The notes beneath the pieces were generated by a model. That model was not told the origin of the DNA and did no database searches. It worked only from the letters and a program-made list of their open reading frames with translations. The translations under genes and the position numbers were made by a program. A stretch of DNA of 64,000 nucleotides. It comes from Cricetomys ansorgei. Taxonomy: Eukaryota; Chordata; Mammalia; Rodentia; Nesomyidae. Below, in pieces: positions 1-9,314 of this stretch (positions within the stretch are counted from its first letter, which is position 1; every line of letters starts with the position of its first letter). The stretch is from positions 6,323,501 to 6,387,500 of the forward strand of contig JAMJFZ010001089.1 in NCBI GenBank assembly GCA_026225945.1. Reading direction: 5' to 3'.

Positions 1-246
1 TGCCCAGCTGGGGCAACCGTGCTGTCCCGTTGCTGGTGCCGTCGTGACGGTCCTGGAAGAAAGCAAGATGAAGAAAGGAAGAGAACAAGAAATGAGCCGC
101 GGAGTTCCAGCTACCCCCACGAAATCCAGTCCTCTACAAGCCAGTGTGGGGAAATCACCCGTTCCCCTCAGCAGGCCGCCCGGGTAGGGGGTATCAACTC
201 TACGGGGTTCACTTTGGGAAATACCCAAGAAGTGAAGCAGGCCCTT

Positions 247-283
247 AAAAAAATATAAATAAATAAATAAATAAATAAATAAG
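247..283. repeat. (AAAT)n microsatellite
   Basis: An A-rich start passes into about eight AAAT units, in Tfap2a intron 1. Confidence 0.9.
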
Positions 284-993
284 CAAAGAAATCAGAATAT
301 GTAAATCTAGGGGCACAACAGTCTCTCATAGACCTTCCTCTCAAAGGAGGGATGGAGACGTAAAAGGGATGGAGACCTGTCCTGTAGTACAACCCTTAAC
401 ACCCGCAGTGCCCTAAACCTCCCTTAAGCAAAATTCAAACAGCCACTAAATATTAAACAGTAGAATCGGCCTTTGCTTTTCCTGGATTTGAACCTGTCTG
501 CCACTGCGTTATTGTTTACTCTTTCATTAATCTGGAGGGGGGGAAATCATAAACCTTCAAAGACTATTACCATTTCATGACTATTTAAATAGAAACATGT
601 TTCGCACATGGGCCATAAGAAGGCACACGTTTAAATTACCAGCTTAAAGGTTTTAACTGCGTGGTTGAGGGGGTCTGTCTTTTCCGCTTCCTCTGTTAGG
701 AGCCTTTTACACGACAGGGTCGTTTTATGATATGAATGGGGAGTAAGGGACTCCAAGCCAGGGTTTAAAATAGAGTCTGCCTTTCCCGTTCTTTTAAGAG
801 AGGGGTGCACCCCGGGGCGGAGGCCCCCGCCCCTTCCACCCCAGCCCCAAAGGGAAGAAAGGGGGGGGGGGACCTGACTTTATGTTTCTCTATTTCAATC
901 CGCTTGCAAAGCAAGCCAAGAGTGGGTTCCAGAGAACCGGAACTCTACGAGGTCTGCCGCAAGGCCCGGGGCTAGGGAACACACCGGGGTGCG

Positions 994-997
<4 letters not shown>

Positions 998-1076
<79 letters not shown>
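998..1076. repeat. (CA)n(GA)n compound microsatellite
   Basis: About 29 CA units run directly into about 10 GA units. It lies in Tfap2a intron 1, roughly 350 bases downstream of the exon 1b donor. Tracts like this are length-polymorphic and can form Z-DNA (CA) and triplex (GA). Confidence 0.97.
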
Positions 1077-1417
1077 CGGATTAAGCATCATGCTTGGGGA
1101 GCGTCTCCTGAACCAGTGAAGACGGGAGGAAATAAAGACGAACCGGGGAAGAACTGGCCCCGGGAAAGGGCTGCGGGGTAGGTCTGCGTGCGCGGAGAGG
1201 TCCAGCAGGGTCGGGGTAGTGGAGACGCATTGGATTCCGGGAGGGAAAGGAGTCAGAGAAAGGAGGGAAGGACGCTAGGAATGCAAAAGAAAGGCGAGGT
1301 CCACAAGGAACCCTGGCCGAGAAGCCCAGGATCTCGGGCGGTTTCTCGGCTTCGGGTTTCTGGAACAGAATTCCTAAGGAAACAGGGATGGGGGGAGGGT
1401 GGGGGGGTGGGACTCAC

Positions 1418-1444
1418 CATAGCTGAAAAACTGTGAACTAACAT
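1418..1444 (-). CDS. Tfap2a: Tfap2a alternative first coding exon 1b (partial gene)
   Basis: Read on the minus strand, the ATG at 1444-1442 opens nine codons encoding MLVHSFSAM. They are followed at once by the donor GTGAGT (1417-1412). This nonapeptide is the known N-terminus of the AP-2 alpha 1b isoform, which in mammals continues into exon 2 (starting DRHDG). The last codon is complete, so the exon ends in phase 0 like the other two first exons. Exon 2, with the proline/glutamine-rich activation domain, and the basic helix-span-helix DNA-binding exons lie left of position 1. AP-2 alpha is a nuclear transcription factor binding GCC-N3-GGC palindromes and acting in neural crest, skin, face, limb and eye development. 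The ATG context is weak (C at -3), so upstream or downstream initiation is possible. The 5'UTR probably runs into the CpG-dense stretch 1445-1725; its exact start is not visible. Exon 1b is the most downstream of the three first exons. Confidence 0.93.
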
Positions 1445-1732
1445 CTGCGAAGAGTCTGGGGTAACCAGTCAGGGTGAGAAAAACAAAAACAAAAACCAAA
1501 AATCACCACTCCTCCAGCCCGGCCGCCCCGCGGGCCGGGAGTGAGCCCCACACAAAAGGCGCCGAGAGCCCCGCGCCACCCAGGACTCCAGTCACCGCGC
1601 GGACGCGCCCGCGAGCGCCGGAGCCCGGCTCGGATCCATCCGAACTTGTACCACCGAGTCGCGCGGCGCCTTCAGCCGGTCGAACCCACGATCTCTATCC
1701 TGCCGCGACCGGTTTAGGATTCAGAGTTCTTT

Positions 1733-1862
1733 AAAAAAAAAAAAAAAACAACAAAAAAAAAAAACAAGCCAACAAACAAAAAAAACCAAGCAAACAGAAA
1801 ACACACACAAAAAAAGGAAAAAAGTGTGTGCGTGTGTGTGTGTGTGTGCGTGTGCGCGCGTG
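1733..1862. repeat. A-rich tract followed by (GT)n
   Basis: A-runs with occasional C (1733-1820) precede an imperfect GT/GC dinucleotide tract (1825-1862). This could be an old poly-A tail, but no SINE body is attached. Confidence 0.8.
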
Positions 1863-1904
1863 TTCCTTAATCCGTGTCTCCCCCTCTTTCCTTAGCGGCG
1901 GCTC

Positions 1905-2000
1905 CACTTCAGCTTCTAATAACCGCGCTGGGCAGCGTTCCTGGAGCCTCCTAATAGCAGATATTCATGACTATTAATATTACACGAATACTTAATAAGG
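1905..2000. promoter_or_regulatory. AT-rich block with clustered TAAT homeodomain-type cores inside the CpG island
   Basis: In fewer than 100 bases there are several TAAT/ATTA cores (for example CTAATAAC near 1916, CTAATAG near 1951, TATTAATATTA near 1972 and TTAATAAG near 1991) plus an ATTCATGA element. The AT content contrasts sharply with the GC-rich flanks. This looks like a homeodomain-responsive module upstream of exon 1b, a plausible position for Tfap2a control. Function is inferred from motif density only. Confidence 0.4.
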
Positions 2001-2334
2001 GAAGAATGCCTGGAAATCGAGCGTGAAGCGGAGAGGCAACTCGCGCCGGAGCCGGCTCTCAATGCAGTCATTGACGGGAGCCTCAGTGTAGCAAATCGGA
2101 GGTGGGGAGAGGGAGCGCGAGAGACAAAAAGCGGGTGACGGGGAGAGCGGGCGAGCGCGCGGGGGGCCGCGGCGCGGCGTCTGGCGAATCACAGCGAAGG
2201 GGCAACATTTTAAAAAGGTTGCAGGGCCTGCAAAAGTGAAAGAGAAAGAAGGCGAGAGAGGCAGGCCGAGGGGCGAGAGCGCGGAGTGGGAGGATGTGTC
2301 TGCGTGCGTGTGCGAGAAAGAAAGTGTGGGCGAC

Positions 2335-2520
2335 CAGAGGAGAGAGGAATGGAGAGAGGGAGGGAGGGAGAGAGGGAGGGAGGGAGGAAGGAGGGAGCGC
2401 CCGGGAGGAGGAAGGGACGGTAGGAGGGATGAGAGGAGGAGGGGGGCCGAGCTGGAGCTTGCAGAGGGAGGGGGGAGCCCCGCAGGGGAGGGGGAGGGGG
2501 GAGAGGAAACGAGGGAGGAC
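2335..2520. repeat. Purine-only GGGA/GGAG tract
   Basis: A nearly uninterrupted G/A run with GGGA and GGAG units. Such mirror-like purine tracts can form triplex or G-quadruplex structures. Confidence 0.85.
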
Positions 2521-3209
2521 AATCGGACCTAAAAGGCTGGGGCAGACCTCGGGATGGAGTGGGGGTCTCGCGCCCCGGGCTGGAGCTCCCGGGGCCCTCG
2601 CGCGGCTGCCCACCGGGCTCTGCGCCCGGGAGGTGCTTCCCACCGCTCTCCGACCGCGGGGTTCTCTGCTGCGCGGCGGGGCCTGGGGCTCGGGACTGGG
2701 CTGCCCGCCGCCGCGTTGCTCCTCCATGGCCCGGCGTCTCGCTCGGGACCCGCCCGCCCGCTTCGCAAACCCTCGTCCTCCTCCTTCGGGTCTCCAGCAG
2801 CCTTCCCCAGGACCCCGGGGCCGTGCGCTCCTCGGCTGCGGCGGCTCTGATCTCGCTTGGTTCCCCAGGACCGGGTTCCGGGAGCGGGAGCCGGGACGCG
2901 GCCCCGGGCGCGCACAGACGCGAAGCGGCCCAGCCTGGGCGCCTCTGGCAAGAGCTCCCGGCTCCCGGCGCAAACCCGTCGGACTGGCTGGGCCACTCCC
3001 GCCGACACCACCTAGATGACAGGGCTAGCTCTCCCTGCGCGTCGCCACTTCCAGCCTGCCCGCCTGGTTGTCGGAACAAGCGGCACCTCGCCTCTTGCGT
3101 GTCCCTGCAGAGCCTCAGCCAAATCAGACAACTCCAAGCCCGCTCGGAAACCCGAAATCCCTGCTCGAGCGCTGGCTAGCCCGCCGCCACCAAAGTTGTT
3201 GAAATTGCC

Positions 3210-4890
3210 CAGACTTTTTTTTGGTTTTGTTTTTTTTTTTCCTTTTCTCCTCTCCCATTTTCACCATTCTCCCGCCCCACCACGCACTTCCAGAGTTTCT
3301 CTGGGGGTTCAAGTTCTCCGCGTTCCCTATCCCTCGAGATCCCCTCGGTGTGTTCGAGTCACGAGAAGGTTCTCAGCCCTCCCACTCGCGGCGCCTGCAA
3401 CCAGAACTGAGTTTTATGTTCCGAAGAAGTGAAAAGCACCGGTCTAGGGAGGGAACCCTGACCTCTACGTAAAGAACTGCTCTAAGAGAGGCTCGGTACT
3501 GCCTAGGCCTGCCGGCAAAAGGCACAGTCAGCCGGGAAAACAAAGCGTCCGGTCCTACGTGCAGTCCCTGCATCCCTCCCGGCGCGCTACGGGAGCCCCC
3601 AGAGAAGCGCGGATATTGATGGGATGTCACCTGGTGTCCCATCCACCAGGTTGGGGGGGAGGGGAGGAGGCGTAAAGGGGGAGCCAGGATGGAGAAAGAT
3701 GTAAAATGGCATTCAAAAAGCAAAGGGGGAGGGAGTGGGTGACACTTCCTTCATATAAACCCAGTTTCTGATTTCAAGTGTGGGCGGAATCCTTGCCTCT
3801 GCGCCCGCTGCGCTGACGCTTCTGCCGGAATTCCCAGCTCCAAAATGCCAAAGGAGAAAAGAAATAAAACAAAAGTCGAGGCAGCTGCATATTTATTTGG
3901 ATAATCACGGGCCTCCCACCTCGCCTTCGCCCTGCACTTATCGGCTTCTTCAATGGGGTTTGCAAAAGCAAGGTTGAGGCTGTCTCCCGCAAGCGGTTGG
4001 TTCTTTTTCCGTGCCTCCCCGGCTGTCCCAAAAGTCATGCTCTGGGGCCCAGAGTTTTAAAATGGGTTCCCAGGAGACAGCGCTCTGTGGTCCCCGACCG
4101 ACTATCGGCAACCGAGGTGATCCGCAGTCACGCCAGGATTCTCAGGGTCCCGCATGTAAGCGCCAGCAGGTATAAGGGCGATTTTCCCCCTGATTCAGAG
4201 AGGCCGGTAGCGCGTCGGAACCCAACCACCACCGCGGGGTGTGTCCACCCCATAGCTCGGCAGGAGACACTGCTTAGAACTTCAAAGAATACAGAAGCTC
4301 AGGAGTGAGTGAACCTAGCAGCTGACGAGAGGGCTTCCAGCCGAACCCGCTTACAGGGAGGTGCCCCAGGTCAGGGCGAAGTGTGTGGGCCCTTCTCCTA
4401 AGGCAAGAAGGGAACCTCTTTAGAAAGAAAGAAAAGAATGAATGAAAGAATTAGAAACACTAACGTCAGAGAGGAGGTGAAAATGGGAACATATTTACTT
4501 TTTTTCTTCCTGCTACCGTAATGCGCCCCCCCCATCTTGCTCAGGAGACACCGGAGTACACATGCACGTGCCCAATTGCCAGCAACTGTTAAAAATAATG
4601 ATAATAACAACAAGCTTGTCTTCTTCATCCCACTCTCAGGCAGAGCCAAAAGTAAGCAGAAAAAAGGGGGGGAAAGTGGGACACGGGCTTCGAAGGACAA
4701 AAATGAAAGAAGAGAGATCCGTGCCTATCATCTCCAGATTCTCCCCGAGTTCTTCGGGCGATTCGAGGGGCGGGCGCTGCGCTGGTGAAAGTTTGTCCCA
4801 CCTGCATTTCGCAGCTGGCTGCGTGGAAAGGAGGAGGAGAGGGAGGGTCGATCTCCAAGCCTGTGACCGCAAGGATGACTGAGCCGGCGC
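3210..4890. other. Intervening DNA between exons 1a and 1b
   Basis: Unique sequence with a T-rich run (3212-3241), a short inverted repeat at 3631-3653 and purine patches near 4420-4445. I see no exon, SINE or LTR. The ORFs here are short and unconvincing. Confidence 0.6.
3631..3653. repeat. Perfect 8-7-8 inverted repeat containing an E-box
   Basis: ACCTGGTG and CACCAGGT flank a 7-base spacer. The left arm overlaps CACCTG, an E-box of the SNAIL/ZEB type. It may be a dimeric factor site or chance. Confidence 0.45.
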
Positions 4891-5045
4891 CACGCTTACC
4901 TCACAGTCTTCGTACTTGATATTATCCGTCAGTTTCCAAAGCATTTTCATGGATCGGCGTGATCGGATTTGCCCCTCTTGCGCCTCGCACCCCAGCGGAG
5001 CTACTCTCTGGGTTAGCGCAAAGTGCGGGCTGCGGGCGGTGAGCT
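4730..5045. other. CpG-rich promoter-proximal block around exon 1a
   Basis: CpG dinucleotides are frequent on both sides of the exon 1a start codon and into its 5'UTR, as expected for the main Tfap2a promoter region. Confidence 0.6.
4900..4944 (-). CDS. Tfap2a: Tfap2a first coding exon 1a, canonical isoform (partial gene)
   Basis: The minus strand encodes MLWKLTDNIKYEDCE, the canonical start of AP-2 alpha (isoform 1a), ending on a complete GAG codon before the donor GTAAGC (4899-4894). Two in-frame ATGs are only one codon apart, at 4950 and 4944. The first has T at -3 (poor context) and the second has A at -3. I therefore chose 4944, which matches the established protein start. Initiation at 4950 would add Met-Lys. 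Transcription is leftward and exon 2 is outside the window. The 5'UTR runs right from 4945, through a CpG-rich stretch and, depending on the start site, a (CCT)n-type pyrimidine tract (the complement of the GGA repeat at 5047-5175). No TATA box is evident on this strand just upstream, which agrees with a TATA-less promoter. The paralogues Tfap2b and Tfap2c have different residues at these positions, so the alpha assignment is firm. Confidence 0.97.
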
Positions 5046-5046
5046 C

Positions 5047-5175
5047 AAGAGGAGGAGGAGGAGGAGGCGAGGAGGGCGAGGAGGAGAAGGGTAGGAAGGA
5101 GGAGGAGGAGGAGGAGAAGGGAGAGGAGGAGGAGGAGGGCCAGGAGGAGAAGGGTGAGGAGGGAGGAGGAGAGAA
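5047..5175. repeat. (GGA)n-type trinucleotide/purine repeat in the exon 1a leader region
   Basis: About 130 bases of GAG/GGA/GAA units. On the Tfap2a-sense strand this reads as a CCT/TCC pyrimidine tract, roughly 100-230 bases upstream of the start codon. It may therefore be transcribed as 5'UTR or lie at the core promoter. Confidence 0.85.
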
Positions 5176-5199
5176 GGTTAGAGAGCTCCCGTGTGCGCT

Positions 5200-5343
5200 C
5201 GGAGATCTCCCTCTAATGGTAGAAACTTTTCCCTTTTCCAGCTCCTCACCAACAGCCTAATCGCCTCATTAGCATATCAACAATAGTCCAATTGCTCGCC
5301 AGTGCCACGATCTGCCGCCGGCCGCTCCGAACCAGGTATAAAG
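5200..5343. promoter_or_regulatory. Candidate bidirectional promoter between Tfap2a exon 1a and a divergent transcript
   Basis: Rightward elements are a TATAAAG box at 5337-5343 and a CCAAT box at 5288-5292, 49 bases upstream of it. An octamer-like ATTAGCAT (5268-5275, one mismatch from ATTTGCAT) and a SOX-like AACAATAG (5279-5286) lie between. No comparable TATA box faces leftward toward Tfap2a, whose main promoter is reported to be TATA-less. A plus-strand transcript would start near 5370 and run antisense to the exon 1c-1a interval. Human TFAP2A has annotated antisense RNAs, but I cannot confirm the orthologue here. Confidence 0.5.
5337..5343 (+). promoter_or_regulatory. TATA box, plus strand
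   Basis: TATAAAG in a GC-rich surround, with a CCAAT box at the usual distance. The downstream ORFs (for example 5292-5576 and 5302-5661) show no recognisable domain, so a noncoding transcript is more likely than a protein gene. Confidence 0.55.
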
Positions 5344-5349
5344 GCCTCT

Positions 5350-8300
5350 TCAAGTCGCGAACTAGCTCCCAGAGCGCACGCCAGCCCGCCTGCCTGCTGG
5401 CCCCAACAGCTCTGTCCAGAGCTCCATCACTCTCCCTTGCTCCGGCGGCCCTTCCCAGGCCCAATTTCACCCCTTTCCCCTTCGCCTGTTTTCGGGTCCT
5501 GCCAGTCAAAGATGCCTGGGATAAAGTTCGGTACTACCCAAGAGACCAGCGGCGGCGCCTGGGGACCAGCTTTTAGTACCCCCACCCCCACCCCTACTAC
5601 AACCTTTCGTCCCAGACCGATTTTTATTAGAAATCATTATCCCTTTCGCAATGAATGGTAACCACCAAACGAGGACCAGCAAAGTCACTCCAAGATTTTT
5701 GCCCAACTGGAGATCGCCTCCGCTCACGGCTGTTACCCCCTCGGGCTGCAGCGCCCTGGGAGTTTTATTAGCTTTGCGCTCTCCCCTCCCACCCACCCCC
5801 CCGGGTTGGAGATTCTGCCAACCGGCTCCAGTGGCTCTCGGTTGGGGTTTGCGATCTTTTAATTGCTGCGTGTAAAATAAAAGTTGTACCCTGAAGAGGT
5901 TACTCGACAGCTCCGGGGGTTAAATGATCTTTCTCCCGTTTGAGTGAAGCTGGAGCCGACTGACAATTCGTCGGGGCGTTTGAGCTGTAAGGTTTCCCAG
6001 GTGCAACGTGGACGAGAATACAGAACTGGGCTAGAGACAGCACAGCCGTTTCTGGAGTGAGCCGAAACGCAGACCCATGAGCGCCCGCGACTCTCCATGC
6101 CGTGTCATATGTGCATCAAAATAAATCACTGGGAACCAACTCCTCCTGTGCTAATCGACTCCAGTTTTCCCAAGATTCTCCTTTTTAATTAAAGAAGGAC
6201 GCGATCTTTCATGGTTTGATGTTACTAACCGCTGGCGCGTTGGAGGTGCCATGGCCGGCTAGAGGCGGAGACACCCCCTTGTCCAAGTTGACCACTCCTG
6301 GCTCTCCAGCTCCACACAGGGGCTGACTCACTCCACCAGGACCCCTCCTTCCTTTCAGCAATTATTTTAAAGTAAGCCGAAAAAATTAAAGACTTCAATG
6401 TGACACTTTGATATAGAGGGGTTTCTCTGGCTGAGTTTCCCCACTGGCACTCTAAAAAATATTTTCACCTATATTTGTCCTGTTAATTGTAGCGAACTGT
6501 TGGACAACAGCAGATCTCCGCAGAGACCTCTAGTTCATCTGGTTCTTTCTTTCTTCTTTCTCCCCCCACCCAATAAAAAAATCTCTAGGCGTCCCCCATT
6601 TCCATAGTGAATCCCTCACACGGGGGTGAAGACTTCAGCAAATCCAAGCATCCCCTAACTGGTGGGGGAAAAAGGCAAGGGAAGAAAAGAACCCCAACTC
6701 AAAGCTGAAGAGGTGTGATTCTTCCTCCCCAAGGCTCTCCCTAGCTAAACCAGAGACAAGGCCCTGTGTACTCCCTAGAGCTGACTTCCCACATTTAGGC
6801 AGTTCTTTGGCTGATAGGTTGAGAAGCTTGACATCCCACTCTGCCCAGAGTGAACTTCCAAGCAAGACCCTGCAGGGTTTCCCCCCAAGGCCTGCTAAGC
6901 GTCAAAATGGCTTGAAACCTGCAGTTCGGCTTCTGGGAGGGGTGGGCACCTCCACTATCCCAGAGGCAGCCACAGCCCAGTGCCCTATGACCTGTAGGTC
7001 CGTTCCTAGGCCTTCCAGCATGGGTTTGTTACATCCTGTGGACTGGCCAGGGTGCTTGAGGAAACTCTTTTAAGTTTCGCTTTCTTTTCCTTCGGTTGTG
7101 ACCTGAGAAAAGGCGCTTACCGGTTTATATCCTCTGGAACCAGGACCCTCATCCTCTCCCCTGTCCCTGGTGTTTAGTATATGCCAGTTCTCTGGCTCCA
7201 GACCCGCCAAAGGCTACTAAACTGTTGTTGCATTCCCGCCAAGGGCACCATTGATGTGCAGATTGGGGCCTGCCAGCTCAGTGTTGCCGCTGCCCGCAGT
7301 GCAGAAGCAGATGAAAGGCTGGGGAGAACAGTCGGGTAGCCCCCAAGCCAGGGGAAGCTCTGGAGCTTCATTACCACAACTCATCCCTTCGCAGCCAGTG
7401 TTGCAGCTAGGCAGGGGCCCTGGCTCCCTGGGACAGCAGAGCTAAGCCTGGAGTTAGGGCTGGGGATGTAGGCCGGACCTGGGGGAATGAACACAGGGAG
7501 AAACAAAGAAACACAGGGGCCAGGATGGTCTTCTGTTCTCTGACTATCAATATTCATTGGGGAAGGGGGGAGGGGTGCTCAAGTGGCCAAGCCTGGTGTA
7601 TTTGGTCAAGTAGGACTCAAAGACCCTTACCCCCAGATCCAGGGCTCCAGCTACTGGACAAACTGTAGGCTTTCAGTGGAGGCTCTGGGCTCCACCATCC
7701 CTAAACCCTGTTGGCTCCAGCCACCGCTGACCCTGGGTGGTGGGGACCTTCTCACCTTCTGCAGAATTCTTCAGAATTTAATAACTGCCCCAAGCTTCAG
7801 CACCCAGAAAGAGAGTTAAGCCGTGCGGACAGAAGGGAATGGGCTCTAGTGTTTGTACTTAGTGTGGGTCTTTCATTCTTAAACAAAGTCAGTCTAAGTT
7901 TGAGGAAGGAATAGCGTTTAGTAGGTTTAAGTAGAGAGAGAGTATAAAAGTATCCACTTAACAAATAAAGTCATAAATACAGGAGGAAAACAAACGCAAA
8001 CCGCCTCCCTTTCTCCAGCTCCAGGGAATATAATGAAGATGACACTTCTCTGAACTTTATTGCTTTAAGTCTCAGGTAAAAAGAAAAAAGAAGCCAAACT
8101 CCAGGGCCTTGCCCTGACAGGAGCAAATCTTTCAGCTCTGGTTTTTCTACAGGAAGGTTGAAGCCTTTGGTTCAAACTGCCCCCTAGGCTTGTGGCTTAC
8201 AGAATCTCACTCTAACCAGGCCTCGGTTGACTGGGGCAAAAACAAGGGCCCCGCGGTTCCTATTATGAAATCCTGATGGGGAGAGGCGGCGTGCTACTTC

Positions 8301-8860
8301 AACCTGGCTAGAGCCGCCCTTGTTTCCCTGTAAGGAGAATGTTCCCGGGGCAAGGGTGGGAGTCTGTGGCTCGTGGAAAGGCCAGACCCCGAGCCTACTC
8401 CGCCTTGGGGGATCCGCGGCCTAACAGAGTCACCTTTGGCAAACCCTAGTACAGAAAATTCGCCGTCTTTACTCATCACCCCACAATTCCGTAGTCCAAG
8501 AACCGAAAACTCACCCTAGGAAGCCGATTGAGCGACTAGCTAAACTTTGGGCAAACTTTTAAAAGTGTCTCAAAAAAAAAAAAAAAGTACTCCCGGTTAT
8601 ACACGACAGTTCGGACCCCTTTTCATTTCAACCACCCACAAGATTCCCCAAAAATCCAGGGATACCAACAGGACAGGTGCACCAGAACCCCACCAGAACG
8701 CGCGGCCCTGGGGTCTAAGGGCAAGGCCCAAGGCACAGCCATCGGGGAACCCACACCTCCTGCCCTCTCTCCCCACTTCTTAATTAGTCATCCACCTAAG
8801 TTTAGGTTGGGGTAGGAGTAGGGAAATGGCTGGGGATCAAACCATAAGTGACCCAGGGTC
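5350..8860. other. Unique DNA between exons 1c and 1a
   Basis: No transposable element or exon is recognised. A TATAAAAG at 7943-7950 (plus) follows a GA-rich run and is probably chance. An A-run sits at 8571-8586. The segment around 6110-6230, with TTTTTAATTAAAG and few CpG, looks like potential regulatory sequence, but I have no proof. Confidence 0.5.
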
Positions 8861-8899
8861 CACCTGTAGAACGTGCGCCGGACTTTTCCCGGACTCGGG

Positions 8900-8909
8900 G
8901 CCCGAGGGC
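8900..8909. promoter_or_regulatory. AP-2 consensus-like palindrome (GCC-N4-GGC)
   Basis: GCCCGAGGGC lies inside the larger palindrome CTCGGGGCCCGAG (8895-8907), about 220 bases into the intron after exon 1c. AP-2 proteins bind GCC-N3/4-GGC, so autoregulation is possible. Confidence 0.4.
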
Positions 8910-9022
8910 GGCGCGCTTGGCCCCCCAGCGCCGGGGCTGTCTCCTGCGCTGGTTTGTCCGGTCTTCTCTCTCCTGGGAGCGTTCTTGGGCGCTGCCAGGC
9001 GTGCCTCGCCTAGGACTCCCCT

Positions 9023-9031
9023 GCCCTGGGC
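9023..9031. promoter_or_regulatory. AP-2 consensus (GCC-N3-GGC)
   Basis: GCCCTGGGC is an exact GCC-N3-GGC site about 90 bases downstream of the exon 1c donor. Such sites are also common by chance in GC-rich DNA. Confidence 0.4.
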
Positions 9032-9121
9032 CACGGCGCTTCCTCTCCGCCTCCCCACTCTGGCCCCCTCCTCCGCTCCACCCCCGCCCACTTCAGCCCC
9101 TGCCAAGGCAAACCCCCGTAC

Positions 9122-9154
9122 CTGCCAGTCCCCCATTTTGGCAAGTATGGACAT
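9122..9154 (-). CDS. Tfap2a: Tfap2a alternative first coding exon 1c (partial gene)
   Basis: Read leftward from the ATG at 9154-9152, eleven codons give MSILAKMGDWQ, the N-terminus of the AP-2 alpha 1c isoform. The donor GTACGG follows at 9121. The exon ends in phase 0, so it can join exon 2 in the same frame as 1a and 1b. It is the most upstream first exon, about 4.2 kb before 1a. The ATG has a good context (G at -3). The reading frame is open for 29 more codons upstream to another ATG at 9241, so an N-terminally extended product is formally possible. An upstream ORF of 13 codons plus stop (9314-9273) would also lie in the leader if transcription starts near the TATA box at 9388-9394. Isoforms 1b and 1c lack the residues encoded by exon 1a, and in the literature on human cells they differ from 1a in activity. 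Confidence 0.93.
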
Positions 9155-9272
9155 CGCGGCTCGGCGCTCCTGGCGACGGGTCCCCGCCGGGCATGGGCTG
9201 GAGGGCTCGGCCGGGCCCGCTCCCTGGAATCGCTTAGGCAAATCCTCCTTTTTTTACCTGCTCACCAACATC

Positions 9273-9314
9273 TCACCTGGTCATAAAGAGCTGGGTTGCT
9301 ACCTGCCGACGCAT
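9273..9314 (-). other. Possible upstream ORF in the exon 1c leader
   Basis: An ATG at 9314 opens 13 codons before TGA (ends 9273). If the TATA box at 9388-9394 is used, this uORF precedes the MSIL start and could lower translation of isoform 1c. Confidence 0.4.

Larger units (their letters stand above)
1490..3200. other. CpG island spanning the exon 1b upstream region
   Basis: The sequence is GC-rich with very frequent CpG, densest at 1510-1720, 2010-2200 and 2540-3000. It is broken by an A-rich/(GT)n stretch (1735-1865) and a G/A-only tract (2335-2520). It lies just upstream of exon 1b on the minus strand and probably contains the 1b promoter and its 5'UTR. Several long ORFs on both strands here are compositional artefacts (Pro/Arg/Gly/Ser-rich, overlapping, no domain). 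Confidence 0.85.
8860..9260. other. CpG island over exon 1c
   Basis: GC- and CpG-rich block centred on exon 1c. It holds two sequences fitting the AP-2 consensus just downstream of the exon 1c donor. Confidence 0.75.

Noticed and set aside
2083..3079. Overlapping ORFs of 160-296 codons on both strands
   Set aside because: They lie in a CpG island, are Pro/Arg/Gly/Ser-rich in every frame and have no domain or splice context; stop codons are rare here for compositional reasons.
4916..5260. Plus-strand ORF with a long Glu/Gly-rich run
   Set aside because: Product of the GGA repeat, opposite Tfap2a exon 1a; no start context or homologue.
7943..7950. TATAAAAG on the plus strand
   Set aside because: No CpG or GC-box context and it follows a GA-rich run; probably chance.
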